This document shows positions 9,426-19,047 of a stretch of 64,000 nucleotides of DNA, piece by piece. The position numbers and the translations under genes were made by a program. Each line of letters starts with the position of its first letter. Within the stretch, counting starts at the first letter, position 1. A model generated the notes under the pieces. It was not told where the DNA came from and did not search any database. It saw only the letters and a list, made by a program, of their open reading frames with translations. This stretch comes from Clostridium puniceum (lineage in GTDB: Bacteria; Bacillota; Clostridia; Clostridiales; Clostridiaceae). The DNA lies in the NCBI RefSeq assembly GCF_002006345.1, contig NZ_LZZM01000154.1, positions 1 through 64,000 on the forward strand, given 5' to 3'.

Positions 9426-10679
9426 ATGAATTATGAATTAATAGTAGTAGGTGGAGGCCCAGCAGGTCTTGCAGCAGCATATGAAGCATATAATAATGGC
9501 ATAAAAAAGATATTAATTATAGAAAGAGATAAGGAACTAGGTGGAATATTAAATCAATGTATTCATAATGGTTTTGGACTTCATACCTTTAAAGAAGAAC
9601 TTACAGGCCCTGAATATGCTAGTAGATTTATTGATATGATTGAAGATACTAATGTTGAAGTTAAACTTGATACTATGGTTTTAGAAGTAGGAAAAGACAA
9701 AACAGTTTATGCAATTAATACAGAAGAAGGTTATATGGAGCTTAAAGCTAAAGCTATAATTCTTGCTATGGGCTGTAGGGAAAGAACTAGAGGAGCTATT
9801 AACATACCAGGTGACAGACCAGCAGGAGTATTTAGTGCAGGGGCAGCTCAAAGATATATTAATGTGGAAGGATATATGCCAGGAAAAGAAGTTCTTATAC
9901 TTGGTTCAGGAGACATTGGGCTTATAATGGCAAGAAGAATGACTCTTGAAGGAGCTAAAGTTAAAGCTGTTGTTGAACTTTGCCCATACTCAAATGGCTT
10001 AAATAGAAATATAGTTCAATGTTTAAATGATTATGATATTCCACTATATTTATCACATACAATAGTAAATATAATTGGAAAAGAAAGACTTGAAAAAGTT
10101 GTAATAGCTGAAGTAGATGAAAATAAGAGACCTATTAAAGGAACTGAAAAAGAATTTGAGGTAGATACTTTATTATTATCTGTTGGATTAATTCCTGAAA
10201 ATGAATTATCAACTAATGCAGGAATTGAAAGTGATAAAAGAACTAATGGTTTAATTGTTACTGAAAGTATGGAAACCTCAGTAGATGGAATATTTGCATG
10301 TGGTAATGTAGTTCATGTGCATGATTTAGTTGACTTTGTAACTCAAGAATCAAAACATGCAGGACTTTCTGTAGCAAAGTATATTAAAGAAGAACTTAAG
10401 AAAGATAAATATGTAAATATTATAAATGGACAAAATGTTAATTATACAGTGCCACAAAGACTTAATGTAGAAGATGCTTCGGATAAGTTAACTATATTTA
10501 TGAGAGTGAATAATATATATCATAATAAAGCATTAGTTGTAAAATCAGGTGAAGAAGTTATAGCTAAATTTAAGAGAGCTCATTTAGCACCATCTGAAAT
10601 GGAAAAAGTGGTTTTAAGTAAGGTATTATTAGATAAAGTTAAAGGTGATATAACAATATCATTAGAGGATGGTGAATAA
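9426..10679 (+). CDS. FAD/NAD(P)-binding pyridine nucleotide-disulfide-type oxidoreductase, partner of the G3P dehydrogenase
   Basis: A 417-residue flavoprotein with an N-terminal FAD motif (IVVGGGPAGLAAAYEAYNNG), an NAD(P) motif in the middle (VLILGSGDIGLIMARRMTLE, about 155-175) and the closing VDGIFACGNVVHVHD near residue 295 that contacts FAD. In clostridial glycerol operons this protein follows the GlpA-like subunit and probably passes electrons from it to NAD or another carrier, taking the place of GlpB. No redox-active CxxC is present in the usual disulfide position (LNQCIHNGFG has a single Cys). The gene is 17 bases after its partner, with GAAGGAGAAGG before its ATG. Confidence 0.88.
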   Translation: MNYELIVVGGGPAGLAAAYEAYNNGIKKILIIERDKELGGILNQCIHNGFGLHTFKEELTGPEYASRFIDMIEDTNVEVKLDTMVLEVGKDKTVYAINTEEGYMELKAKAIILAMGCRERTRGAINIPGDRPAGVFSAGAAQRYINVEGYMPGKEVLILGSGDIGLIMARRMTLEGAKVKAVVELCPYSNGLNRNIVQCLNDYDIPLYLSHTIVNIIGKERLEKVVIAEVDENKRPIKGTEKEFEVDTLLLSVGLIPENELSTNAGIESDKRTNGLIVTESMETSVDGIFACGNVVHVHDLVDFVTQESKHAGLSVAKYIKEELKKDKYVNIINGQNVNYTVPQRLNVEDASDKLTIFMRVNNIYHNKALVVKSGEEVIAKFKRAHLAPSEMEKVVLSKVLLDKVKGDITISLEDGE

Positions 10680-10680
10680 G

Positions 10681-11034
10681 ATGGAAAAAGAATTAATTTG
10701 TATAATTTGTCCTAAAGGATGCCATTTAAAAGTAGATGTAGAAGCTAAAAGCGTAACTGGAAATGGGTGTCCTAGAGGGAGTGAATATGGAATAAATGAA
10801 GTTACAAATCCAGTGAGAGTAATAACGTCAACTGTTAAAGTTGAAAATGGAGAATTAGCTATAGTACCAGTAAAAACAAATAAGCCAATTCCAAAAGACC
10901 TTAATTTTAAATGTATGGAAGAAATTAATAAAGCAGTTGCAATAGCTCCAGTTAAAATTGGAGATGTTGTAATAGAAAATGTTTTGGGAACTGGTGTAGA
11001 TGTTGTTGTTACTAGAAATTTAAAAGCAATTTAA
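10681..11034 (+). CDS. DUF1667 small cysteine protein, third subunit of the G3P dehydrogenase operon
   Basis: A 117-residue protein with CIICPKGC near the N terminus and GNGCPRGSEYGI shortly after, four cysteines that could hold an Fe-S cluster or zinc. The family (DUF1667) is found almost only next to the two flavoproteins upstream, so it is likely a small electron-transfer subunit of the same complex. I start it at ATG 10681, with GGTGA five bases upstream; the in-frame ATG at 10669 overlaps the previous gene and has poor spacing. A strong terminator follows at 11052, closing the operon. Confidence 0.88.
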   Translation: MEKELICIICPKGCHLKVDVEAKSVTGNGCPRGSEYGINEVTNPVRVITSTVKVENGELAIVPVKTNKPIPKDLNFKCMEEINKAVAIAPVKIGDVVIENVLGTGVDVVVTRNLKAI

Positions 11035-11051
11035 TTAGGAATTTTAAGATG

Positions 11052-11113
11052 GTGAACCATAAATATTGTAAAGAATTTATATTCTGAAACATATTTATGG
11101 TTCACTTTATTTA
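11052..11113 (+). terminator. Terminator of the G3P dehydrogenase operon
   Basis: Perfect 15-bp inverted repeat, 11052-11066 (GTGAACCATAAATAT) with 11091-11105, followed by TTTATTTATT. Confidence 0.85.
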
Positions 11114-11124
11114 TTGTGAAAAAT

Positions 11125-11160
11125 ATTACTGTATATATTCTGAAGAATATATACAGTAAT
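11125..11160. repeat. Perfect 17-bp palindrome
   Basis: 11125-11141 (ATTACTGTATATATTCT) is exactly complementary to 11144-11160, with only two bases between. It lies 12 bases after a complete terminator and has no U-tract of its own, so it is more likely a protein-binding site, a cruciform or a mobile-element remnant than a second terminator. Confidence 0.8.
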
Positions 11161-11163
11161 AAA

Positions 11164-11215
11164 GTGTGAAGCATAACCAAGAACCTTCAGTGTGAAGTAC
11201 AACCAGGAACTTCTC
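11164..11215. repeat. Imperfect 26-bp tandem duplication
   Basis: Two adjacent units: 11164-11189 (GTGTGAAGCATAACCAAGAA then CCTTCA) and 11190-11215 (GTGTGAAGTACAACCAGGAA then CTTCTC). They match at most positions. The function is unknown; the block lies in a stretch of decayed DNA. Confidence 0.7.
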
Positions 11216-11363
11216 GTCTATAAAAAGCATTCACTGATAAAATGAGTTGGGAAAGGTGATTAATTTATTGAATAGAGACAGGTTTTAAGGAGAGATTTAT
11301 GTGAGAATAGTGGAAGTGATACGGATAAATATAGGAGTATTTGTAAGAATTGTGGTATAATAA

Positions 11364-11558
11364 GGGCAAATTACTGATTTGATAGAGAAAAAAGAAGAAA
11401 ATCATATACTACCTTGTTGTGACCACTTTATGTATATAGATGAAAAAACTAATAAGATCGTAGTATTAGGATGTCCAACCGGTATCGATTGGACTGTTAT
11501 TCATAAAGGCAATAATGTTAAATTAATTACTGAAAGTGGAAAAAATAAATACACATAA
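11364..11558 (+). pseudogene. Gene fragment, unrecognised
   Basis: A 64-codon open stretch with protein-like composition (LPCCDHFMYIDEKTNK, then VVLGCPTGIDW) and no convincing start or ribosome binding site. In-frame stops lie immediately before it. It reads like the C-terminal end of a lost gene. I do not recognise the family. Confidence 0.4.
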
Positions 11559-11639
11559 CAAATAAGTTGAAGACATATTTTACATTAAAAATACAAAGAG
11601 ACTAACTATATGGTAGAATTGTTAAATAATTTATAATAT

Positions 11640-11756
11640 CAAGTTATACAAAAATATAAAAATAATAGTGTTACAGTAGGTTATGTTATTATGCAAAATG
11701 ATATTACTAAGCATACTACGTATGAACAACATAGAAAAGCAGTTATAAATTTATGA
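11640..11756 (+). pseudogene. Second gene fragment, unrecognised
   Basis: An open stretch of 38 codons ending in TGA (QVIQKYKNNSVTVGYVIMQ, then HTTYEQHRKAVINL) without start codon or ribosome binding site. It lies just before the tRNA-dihydrouridine synthase gene and looks like the tail of a deleted gene. The codons look used rather than random, but no family can be assigned. Confidence 0.35.
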
Positions 11757-11781
11757 GAAGAGGAAATGGGGAAAGTACAAT

Positions 11782-12741
11782 TTGGAAATAAAAGAATTAA
11801 GAGTAGGAAATATAATAATACCATGCAATGTTCTTTTGGCACCCCTTGCTGGATATACATGCTATCCCTTTAGAATGCTGTGTAGCGAGCTAGGAGCAGG
11901 GCTTTGTTATACAGAAATGGTGAACTGTAATGCGCTTAAATATAAGGATGAAGCAATGCAAAAACTTCTTTTTACAACAACTGATGAGAAGATAAAGGCA
12001 GCTCAGTTAGTTGGTTCTGATCCAAGGATTATGGAGAAAATGGCTAGAAGTGAATATCTTTCTGGATTTGATATTATTGATATAAATATGGGATGTCCGG
12101 TGCCAAATGTATTTAAAAGTGGGCAAGGAAGTGCACTTCTGGGAGACCTTAAGAGAGCTTCTTCTATTATTAAAGGCTGTAAAAAGAGTAGAAAAGTAAT
12201 TACTGTTAAAACCCGTATTGGAATAAAGGAAGATACAATGATTGCAGGAGAATTTGCAAAAATGTGCGAAGATGCAGGAGCAGATATGATCACAGTCCAT
12301 GGACGAAGTCGTAATATGATGTATTATGGTACTCCATATTATAATCAAATTGAGCAGGCAAAGTCAGTAGTTAAAATACCTGTAATTGCAAATGGTGGTA
12401 TTTTTTCAGTAGAGGAAGCAGAAAAAATGATGAATCTTACAGGAGCAGATGGAATTATGATAGCAAGATATGCTCTTGAAAATCCATTTATATTCAGTGA
12501 ACTTACACATAAAGAGATTAAGAAGGATAAATATACAGTAATATCGGAACAAATTGACTTAACATCGAAATATTATGATGAAATGTTTACAATTTTGTAT
12601 ATCAGAAGGTTAGTAGCTTACCTTATGAAAGGAAGCCAAGCAGCTAGACAATATAAAACTGAATTATATAAATGTGGAAATATAGAAGAACTAAAATTCA
12701 TTGTGAAGAAAATATTAATGGAAGAAAGAGAGAATTATTAA
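11782..12741 (+). CDS. tRNA-dihydrouridine synthase family protein
   Basis: A 319-residue FMN-dependent TIM barrel that reduces uridine to dihydrouridine in tRNA. LAPLAGYTCYPFRMLC is the N-terminal flavin loop. NMGCPV holds the catalytic Cys and is followed by the flexible SGQGSALLGD loop. VKTRIG, TVHGR and IANGGI give the phosphate-binding barrel strands. It starts at TTG 11782 with GGGGA upstream. Its stop overlaps the start of the large LRR gene (TAATG), so the two are probably co-translated. Clostridia usually have a dus gene near the ribosomal or lysS region; this copy in a different setting is likely an additional paralogue with unknown tRNA specificity. Confidence 0.9.
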   Translation: MEIKELRVGNIIIPCNVLLAPLAGYTCYPFRMLCSELGAGLCYTEMVNCNALKYKDEAMQKLLFTTTDEKIKAAQLVGSDPRIMEKMARSEYLSGFDIIDINMGCPVPNVFKSGQGSALLGDLKRASSIIKGCKKSRKVITVKTRIGIKEDTMIAGEFAKMCEDAGADMITVHGRSRNMMYYGTPYYNQIEQAKSVVKIPVIANGGIFSVEEAEKMMNLTGADGIMIARYALENPFIFSELTHKEIKKDKYTVISEQIDLTSKYYDEMFTILYIRRLVAYLMKGSQAARQYKTELYKCGNIEELKFIVKKILMEERENY

Positions 12742-15700
12742 TGGAAGATGGATTTATTATTAATGAAGGAATTTTAGAAGCATATATACTTAGAGATATA
12801 GTGGTTAAGGTTCCAGATGAAGTTCATGTAATAGGAAAGGGAGCCTTTAAAGGATGTGCTTCTATTGAAGAAATCATTCTTCCAGAAGGGATAACAAGAA
12901 TTATGGATAGTGCCTTTAAGGGCTGTAGAAAGTTAAGAAAAATAAATTTTCCTTCAAAACTTACGTATATAGGAGAATATGCGTTTCATCGATGCCATTC
13001 TTTAGAGCGTGTAGAGCTTCCAAATTCAGTGAAGAAGCTGAATAATTGTGCCTTCCTATATTGTGATAGCCTTGAATGTGTATCTATGCCTGGGGTAATA
13101 CATTTAGAGAGGCATGTATTTTCCAATGATGAAAATTTAAAAACCATAGAGGTTTCAAAGGATTTAGATATATCTAGTATTTGTGATGTTTTTACAGGCT
13201 GCGGAAAAGTATCTAGAATATGCTTAACAGATAAAACTAGCTTTGACATTGAAAGTGGTATTGATATTATAGCTTCACATTCTAATGTACATCCTGTAGT
13301 TAAAGCTATTGTTACAGATATATATAGGATGATGGAAATTGATGACAGGGTTCTTACAAGATTTCTTATAAATGCAAAAGAAGTTGAGATACCTAAAGGA
13401 ATAACAGAGATAGGAAAAAGTTGCTTTTTTGACAAGAAAGGTGTAGTTTTTGTTAAGTTTCCAGAAACATTAATTAATATTGAGAGCAGAGCATTTAGAA
13501 ATTGTATAAGTTTAGAGGGGATAGAATTTACTAGCGACAATGTAACTATAAGTTCTGATGCGTTTAAAAACTGTACAACACTAAAATATATTAAATTATC
13601 TAATGGACAGACATATGAACTCAAAGGTATTCCAGACATATATGATGAGGATATGCCGGAAATAGTAAGAATAATCCACTCACAAATACTAAATAATTTT
13701 TTTATTAGTGGGACTACTTTGTTGCAGTATCGAGGGAGTGAAGAAAAGGTTGTTATACCAGAAGGTATAACTGTAATTGGAGAAAAAGCCTTTGCAAGTA
13801 ATGAAGCAATTGGAAAAGTTATTTTACCACAATCTATAAAAGAAATTCGTGAAGAAGCCTTTTCAGATTGTCTACTTTTACAAACAATTAATCTTGATGA
13901 AGGAGTCGAATATATTGGTAAGTCAGCTTTTGAAAATTGTGTAAAGCTTATACGTGCAGATTTACCAAAATCACTTACTATAATAGAAAAATCAGCTTTT
14001 AACAGGTGTAAAAAATTAATCCAGGTATCTTTTGGAAGCAAGGTTAAGGAAATAAGAAAATTAGCTTTCTATGGATGTAATTCACTAAAAAATTTGAAGT
14101 TTCCAAGAGAACTTGAGAGTATAGGTGATATGGCGTTTTATAAGTGTCTTTCTTTAACTGAAGTACACTTGCCAGAATCTTTATGCAAAATGGGAAATAA
14201 TGTGTTTACAAGCTCAGGTGTTAAATCAGCGGTAATAAATTGTGATTTAAAAGAGTGTGGAACAGATATTTTTTCAGAGTGCAGAAAATTAAGAAAATTA
14301 ACTTTTAGTGAAGGAGTTAAGAGCATTTGGGATAAATTTGCATTTAGATGTCCATCACTTAAATATGTTGAATTTCCTGTTTTAATTGAATATATTGGCA
14401 GAAATGCCTTTGAAGATAGTATTTATATGAAAGAAATGACACAAAGTTCTGAAATAAGACATATATTTATGACTGGAGTTAAGCTTTCAGGAAATATTAT
14501 AATTCCTGAGGGAGTAACTGTGATTGCAGGCGGAGCGTTTTATGGTAATACTAATCTTACATCTATAACACTTCCTAAATCTCTTAAACGAATTGGGTCA
14601 AGAAGTTTTTGTGGCTGCACTTCTCTTAAAAATATAGTAATTCCAAGCAGTATAACTGTATTGGAAGAAGGAGTTTTTGCATACTGTACATCTTTGGAAA
14701 CTATTGAGTTTGAAGGTAAAATAACAAATGTATCACATAATGCATTTTATGGATGCAGCGCTTTAGTAAAGATTAATTTACTAGAGACAGATTATATAGG
14801 AGAAAATGCATTTAGTGGCTGTAAAAATCTTTATGAAATAGATGCAAAATGTGCTGACATACAAGCAGATGCTTTTAGGAATAGTGGATTTTTAGAAAAA
14901 TTGAAAAATAATGATCAACTTGTCATAGTGTCAAATGCCGTTATTGATGGTACAGCTTGCGTTAAAGATGTTATTATTCCAGAAGGTGTAGTAAGTATTG
15001 CGCCATATGCCTTTGCAGGAAATAATAATATAAATAATATAGTATTTCCTAAAAGCCTTGAAACTATAGGTGAAGCTGCATTTGGAGGCTGCAAAAACAT
15101 AAAAGAGGTTATTCTTTCAGAAGCCTTAAAATCTATTGGAAGAAAAGCCTTTGAAAAATGCATAGCTATTACAAAGGTTTCAGGTAATGTAGAAGAGATT
15201 AATGAAGGAGCGTTTTCATATTGTATTAACTTGAAAAATGTATCTCTTGAAAAAACAATATCTTTTGGAAAAGAGGCGTTTTGTGGATGTGAAAGTCTTG
15301 AAGCTTGTGAATGCATGGAACTTGAATATATAGGAGATAATTGCTTTGATGAATGCGAAGCCTTAAGAAAATTTGATTTTACTAGTGTTAAAGCTATAGG
15401 TGTTAGTGCTTTTAGCGATTGTAATTCCATTAAAAGGATATATCTTAATGTAGATACTAAGATTTCTGGTCACGCTTTTGAGAATTGTGGAAAGTTACAA
15501 GAAATAATCGTCTCTAATGAAGATCTTAAGCATGGAAGTTATGCCTTTGCAGGATGCACAGCACTTAAAGTAATAGGTATTGGTGAAAAGAGATATTTAA
15601 TTAAAGATTATTCAGTTATTTTTCAAAAAAATATGCCAGATAGCGTAAAATCAATATACAACAGTGCAATGAGCTGCTTTAATATAGATGAAAACCTCTC

Positions 15701-16772
15701 TTTATTTGGATATGTAAATAAAGGTCGTTATGTACATATTCCCAAAGGAATACAAATAATTGAACGTGAAGTTTTTAAAGATGCTATGAATCTTGAAGAA
15801 ATATACATACCTGAAAATGTTGAGTATATTGGAGAAAGAGCTTTTCATGGGACAATGTGGTTAGAAGAACAAAGCAAAGTTTCACCTTTTGTAATTGTAA
15901 ATAACATACTAATTGATGCATCTGCATGCAAGGGCAGAGTAGTAATTCCTAAGTATGTTAAAATAGTTTCGGGATGGGCATTTGCAAATTGTTTTGCCCT
16001 TGAAGAAATTGTTTTTTCTTCTCAAAAAACAGCAATAGAAGAATATGCATTTAGAAATTGTATTAATTTAAAAAAGGTTACTACTGCAGATGGAAATGAG
16101 TATAGATTAACAAAAGTTTCGGATAGAAATGATGAATTGATTCCTAAAAATGTAAAACAAGTTTTTATGGATTGCTTGAACTGCTTTAAAACAGATGAAA
16201 ACAATGTTCTTGTTGAATGCACAGGAAATATAAATAATTTAATATTAATAGATGGAATAACTGAAATTCATGATAAGGTGTTTAAAGACAGCAATTTATT
16301 AACAAATATAACTTTAACAAAAGATGTTAAGGCAATAGGTAAAAGCGCATTTGAGAATTGTAAATGGCTAACGTCTGTGAAAAATGCAGATAATGTGAAG
16401 TGGATAGAAAAATTTGCATTTTCAAGTTGTTATTCTTTGGAAAGTATAGAGATTTCAGATAGACTTGAATCTATAGGAATGAGAGCATTTGAAAACTGCT
16501 CATCCTTAAAAAGTATTGTAATACCAGAAGGTATAACTGAAATTCCTGAAAAGGCATTTTATAGATGCAAGAGTTTAGAGAAAATTTATCTTCCATCAAC
16601 ACTTAAGGTAATAGGAAAGGAAGCCTTTGCATTTTGTTATGAATTAACAGAGATATATTTTCCGGAAAAGCTTGAAATAATAGAATCAAAAGCCTTTTCA
16701 TGGTGTTCAAAAATTGATAAAAAACATGTCCCAGAAAGTGTTTTAGTAAATGCTGATGCCTTTAGCTTTTGA
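12741..16772 (+). CDS. Large BspA-type leucine-rich-repeat protein
   Basis: A 1343-residue protein made almost wholly of BspA-like (LRR_5) repeats of about 23 residues, pattern IPEGITxIGxxAFxxCxxL. The start is ATG 12741 (GGAAGAAAGAGAG upstream, TAATG overlap with dus); the open frame extends further upstream but without signals. There is no signal peptide, membrane segment or cell-wall anchor: repeats begin within 15 residues of the start, so the protein seems cytosolic, unlike most BspA proteins. Repeats are grouped into larger modules split by non-LRR linkers near residues 163-215, 290-330, 947-990 and 1116-1155, several sharing MPxxVKxI followed by a CFxxDEN-like stretch. Function unknown; probably a protein-binding scaffold. 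Confidence 0.88.
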   Translation: MEDGFIINEGILEAYILRDIVVKVPDEVHVIGKGAFKGCASIEEIILPEGITRIMDSAFKGCRKLRKINFPSKLTYIGEYAFHRCHSLERVELPNSVKKLNNCAFLYCDSLECVSMPGVIHLERHVFSNDENLKTIEVSKDLDISSICDVFTGCGKVSRICLTDKTSFDIESGIDIIASHSNVHPVVKAIVTDIYRMMEIDDRVLTRFLINAKEVEIPKGITEIGKSCFFDKKGVVFVKFPETLINIESRAFRNCISLEGIEFTSDNVTISSDAFKNCTTLKYIKLSNGQTYELKGIPDIYDEDMPEIVRIIHSQILNNFFISGTTLLQYRGSEEKVVIPEGITVIGEKAFASNEAIGKVILPQSIKEIREEAFSDCLLLQTINLDEGVEYIGKSAFENCVKLIRADLPKSLTIIEKSAFNRCKKLIQVSFGSKVKEIRKLAFYGCNSLKNLKFPRELESIGDMAFYKCLSLTEVHLPESLCKMGNNVFTSSGVKSAVINCDLKECGTDIFSECRKLRKLTFSEGVKSIWDKFAFRCPSLKYVEFPVLIEYIGRNAFEDSIYMKEMTQSSEIRHIFMTGVKLSGNIIIPEGVTVIAGGAFYGNTNLTSITLPKSLKRIGSRSFCGCTSLKNIVIPSSITVLEEGVFAYCTSLETIEFEGKITNVSHNAFYGCSALVKINLLETDYIGENAFSGCKNLYEIDAKCADIQADAFRNSGFLEKLKNNDQLVIVSNAVIDGTACVKDVIIPEGVVSIAPYAFAGNNNINNIVFPKSLETIGEAAFGGCKNIKEVILSEALKSIGRKAFEKCIAITKVSGNVEEINEGAFSYCINLKNVSLEKTISFGKEAFCGCESLEACECMELEYIGDNCFDECEALRKFDFTSVKAIGVSAFSDCNSIKRIYLNVDTKISGHAFENCGKLQEIIVSNEDLKHGSYAFAGCTALKVIGIGEKRYLIKDYSVIFQKNMPDSVKSIYNSAMSCFNIDENLSLFGYVNKGRYVHIPKGIQIIEREVFKDAMNLEEIYIPENVEYIGERAFHGTMWLEEQSKVSPFVIVNNILIDASACKGRVVIPKYVKIVSGWAFANCFALEEIVFSSQKTAIEEYAFRNCINLKKVTTADGNEYRLTKVSDRNDELIPKNVKQVFMDCLNCFKTDENNVLVECTGNINNLILIDGITEIHDKVFKDSNLLTNITLTKDVKAIGKSAFENCKWLTSVKNADNVKWIEKFAFSSCYSLESIEISDRLESIGMRAFENCSSLKSIVIPEGITEIPEKAFYRCKSLEKIYLPSTLKVIGKEAFAFCYELTEIYFPEKLEIIESKAFSWCSKIDKKHVPESVLVNADAFSF

Positions 16773-16835
16773 TGATTATGATACATAAAAAGAGTTTAAG
16801 TATTATACGTAAGGAAGCAGAAAAGGAGTTAAAGA

Positions 16836-17912
16836 ATGAGATATAGAGATTTAGGCAGTACTGGATTGAAGGTGTCTGAAATAGCCTTTGGAACAATCCC
16901 TATACTTAGTGGGAATGCCCCAGTGCTACCAGATTACTTTAGTCCAGATGAAGAAACTGCAATACAAATAATGGAACATGCATATAAGCTTGGCTGTAAT
17001 CTTTATGATACAGCAATTGTACCTGAATATGGAGATGCAGAGATAAAGCTAGGTAAATTTGCTGCTCACATTGGCAGGGAAAAAATTATAATTGCAGATA
17101 AGTCAAGGTTCTTTAATGGAAATGAGATGTATAAGGCTGTTAATGAATCTTGTGAAAATCTTGGTACTTATGCAGATATTTATTTTGTACATCAAGTTGA
17201 TGAAAGCAATGAAGATATTACCTTTGAAAGATATGGTGCTGTAGATGCACTAAATGAACTGAAAGCAGAACGTAAAATTAAATTTGCAGGAGTTGCAACT
17301 CACTACTATGAAATACTATTAAGAGGTGCAAAGGATAAGAGAATTGATGTGCTTCAGGGAAGTGGAAATGTTTTTGAAAGAGGCATGCTTGATAGAATAG
17401 AAGCAGAACCTTTGTTTAGGCAAAAAGGATTTATTCTAAATAAAGTATATGCAGCGGGGATATTACCATCCTTTTTTCCAATTAAAACGCTTTTATCAGG
17501 TGCACTTTCATATCCAATATCAAGCGCATTAATAGGCATGGGAACTGTTGAACAAGTAAATCATGCAATGCTTAGTGAATCTTATAATTATGACAGACCA
17601 ACCTTTTCACAAGTAATGTCACAACTAGAAAAGAGTTTTGCCCCTATTCATTGTGATAGATGTCAGAGATGTAGATGTATATATGGTACTGAAATACATG
17701 TGATTTTTAGACAGTACAATTACTATTTTCTTGGTAAAGACTATTGGGCGCTTAGAAAACTAGACCTTGGTATAAAAAAAAGTGCTGAGCAATGTAAAAA
17801 ATGTACAGATATGTCATGTTTAAAAAAATGTCCAAAGGCAATAAATATTCCTGAAGTTATTCAGAGGATAAAGGAGCTAGTAGAAATTCACGTTAGAAAT
17901 TCATTAATATAA
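16836..17912 (+). CDS. Aldo/keto reductase with C-terminal ferredoxin-like cysteine motifs
   Basis: A 358-residue member of the AKR subfamily that carries an Fe-S tail. The barrel begins MRYRDLGSTGLKVSEIAFGT. The expected tetrad residues are visible: Asp and Tyr in LYDTAIVPEYGDAE, Lys in IIIADKSR, His in IYFVHQVD. After residue 260 come CDRCQRCRC and, near 325, CKKCTDMSCLKKCP, enough for one [4Fe-4S] cluster and perhaps two. It probably reduces an aldehyde or ketone; the substrate is unknown. It follows the LRR gene by 63 bases with AAAAGGAG before its ATG, so it likely closes the dus-LRR operon. Confidence 0.88.
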   Translation: MRYRDLGSTGLKVSEIAFGTIPILSGNAPVLPDYFSPDEETAIQIMEHAYKLGCNLYDTAIVPEYGDAEIKLGKFAAHIGREKIIIADKSRFFNGNEMYKAVNESCENLGTYADIYFVHQVDESNEDITFERYGAVDALNELKAERKIKFAGVATHYYEILLRGAKDKRIDVLQGSGNVFERGMLDRIEAEPLFRQKGFILNKVYAAGILPSFFPIKTLLSGALSYPISSALIGMGTVEQVNHAMLSESYNYDRPTFSQVMSQLEKSFAPIHCDRCQRCRCIYGTEIHVIFRQYNYYFLGKDYWALRKLDLGIKKSAEQCKKCTDMSCLKKCPKAINIPEVIQRIKELVEIHVRNSLI

Positions 17913-18411
17913 CTATAAAGTATAATATTACATTATTAATACAATAATCAAGTGGGAAGTATTTGAAAAATTTGATAATAATTTATCTAAGAAACTAATA
18001 ATTTTAACTTCTCATTATTCATATAATTAGTAGTTGAATAAGTCCTGGTATTCATAAATTATAAATTAACTTATGAGATTATAAATAAAAATATAATGAA
18101 CACTAGAATTATAATAATATCAATATAGGAGGTATATTAATTTAAATAAAAAAATATTGGTTATCTTCAAAGGGAAAACGTCAAGGAGAAAGACAGTCTA
18201 TGATTTGACAGTTACTGATTCTTGAACGTGAAACTAATTTATGTAAAGCAGTACATGGGTTTTTCAATAAGATGCCTAAAATGAATTATAAAACAATTTC
18301 ATTCATTATTAAACAAATCAGATGACTTTTATCTCAGATGATAATTGGCTAGGAAAATTTAGTCCTGTAGATAAAATTACTCAAAGTAATTTATGGTTAA
18401 CATAGGGCCCT
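17913..18411 (+). other. Decayed coding DNA
   Basis: About 500 bases without an intact gene. An AGGAGG ribosome binding site at 18127-18132 is followed by short protein-like stretches in two frames (YWLSSKGKRQGERQ; KAVHGFFNKMPKMNYKTISF; SDDNWLGKFSPVDKITQSN) broken by stops and frameshifts. The last one runs through a TAG into the ORF at 18412. The parent genes are not recognised. Confidence 0.45.
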
Positions 18412-18928
18412 TTGACAGTAGAAGAATTTGAGAGAATTAAAGAAAGTGTGAGATTTGGCAAACAATTTTATCTAGTGACTAATAAGTCGCATATTAAGAT
18501 AAAAGACGTTGTTATAAATAAGATGATAAAAAATTCAACTACCAATATGCGAATAAACGAAAGATCTTATATAGACAAGCTTGGATTTCAGACTGATGAA
18601 AAAGGTAATAATCCTAGTGTAGTATTTTTTAATACAACTGGAACAAAATTTGAACTCTTTCCTTTAGAGTTATTAGCAAAAGATATTAGCGAAGAAAATA
18701 CTCCCAAAATCGCAAGTGGCTTTGCTGGAATCACATTAGCTTATAATGTAGAACATAAAGAAGATGTTGATAAGATTGTTGAATTAGCCAGAAAAGCTGG
18801 TGCTAAAATAGTAAAAGAACCGTAAGATGTATTTTGGGCGGATATCATGGATATTTTGCTGATTTAGATGGTTAGTTGCATGGGGTCCAAATTTTGAATA
18901 TGACGATGATGGTTTACTTGTCTTTTAA
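18412..18928 (+). pseudogene. VOC (glyoxalase/bleomycin-resistance) family pseudogene fused to another fragment
   Basis: The open part (18412-18825) begins at a TTG without a ribosome binding site. From ATG 18547 the sequence resembles a VOC protein with about 14 residues missing after MRIN, then YIDKLGF, VVFFNTTGTKFELFPLELLA and VELARKAGAKIVKEP. A stop replaces the next codon. Beyond it, after a one-base shift, the family's C-terminal motif continues: DVFW, GGYHGYFADLDG, then VAWGPNFEYDDDGLL ending at TAA 18926. At least one nonsense mutation, one frameshift and two small deletions are visible. The first 45 codons come from a different, unrecognised gene. Confidence 0.75.
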
Positions 18929-19047
18929 GAAGTCAACTTAAATTTAAATTTGTAGTGAAGATTATTTATACAACTTAAATAATAAATGATTTAATAGAAG
19001 TTATTTTCATTCATAATATATTACTAAAGTATGAAAGATGAAATTAT

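Noticed and set aside
12986-14041. 351-codon open frame on the - strand inside the LRR gene
   Set aside because: It is antisense to a repetitive coding region whose + frame has clear motifs, start and operon context. Length comes from the repeat structure; no ribosome binding site or recognisable domain.
18414-18419. TTGACA at the start of the VOC-region ORF as a promoter
   Set aside because: No -10 box at the proper distance, and it lies in a pseudogene. It is probably chance.
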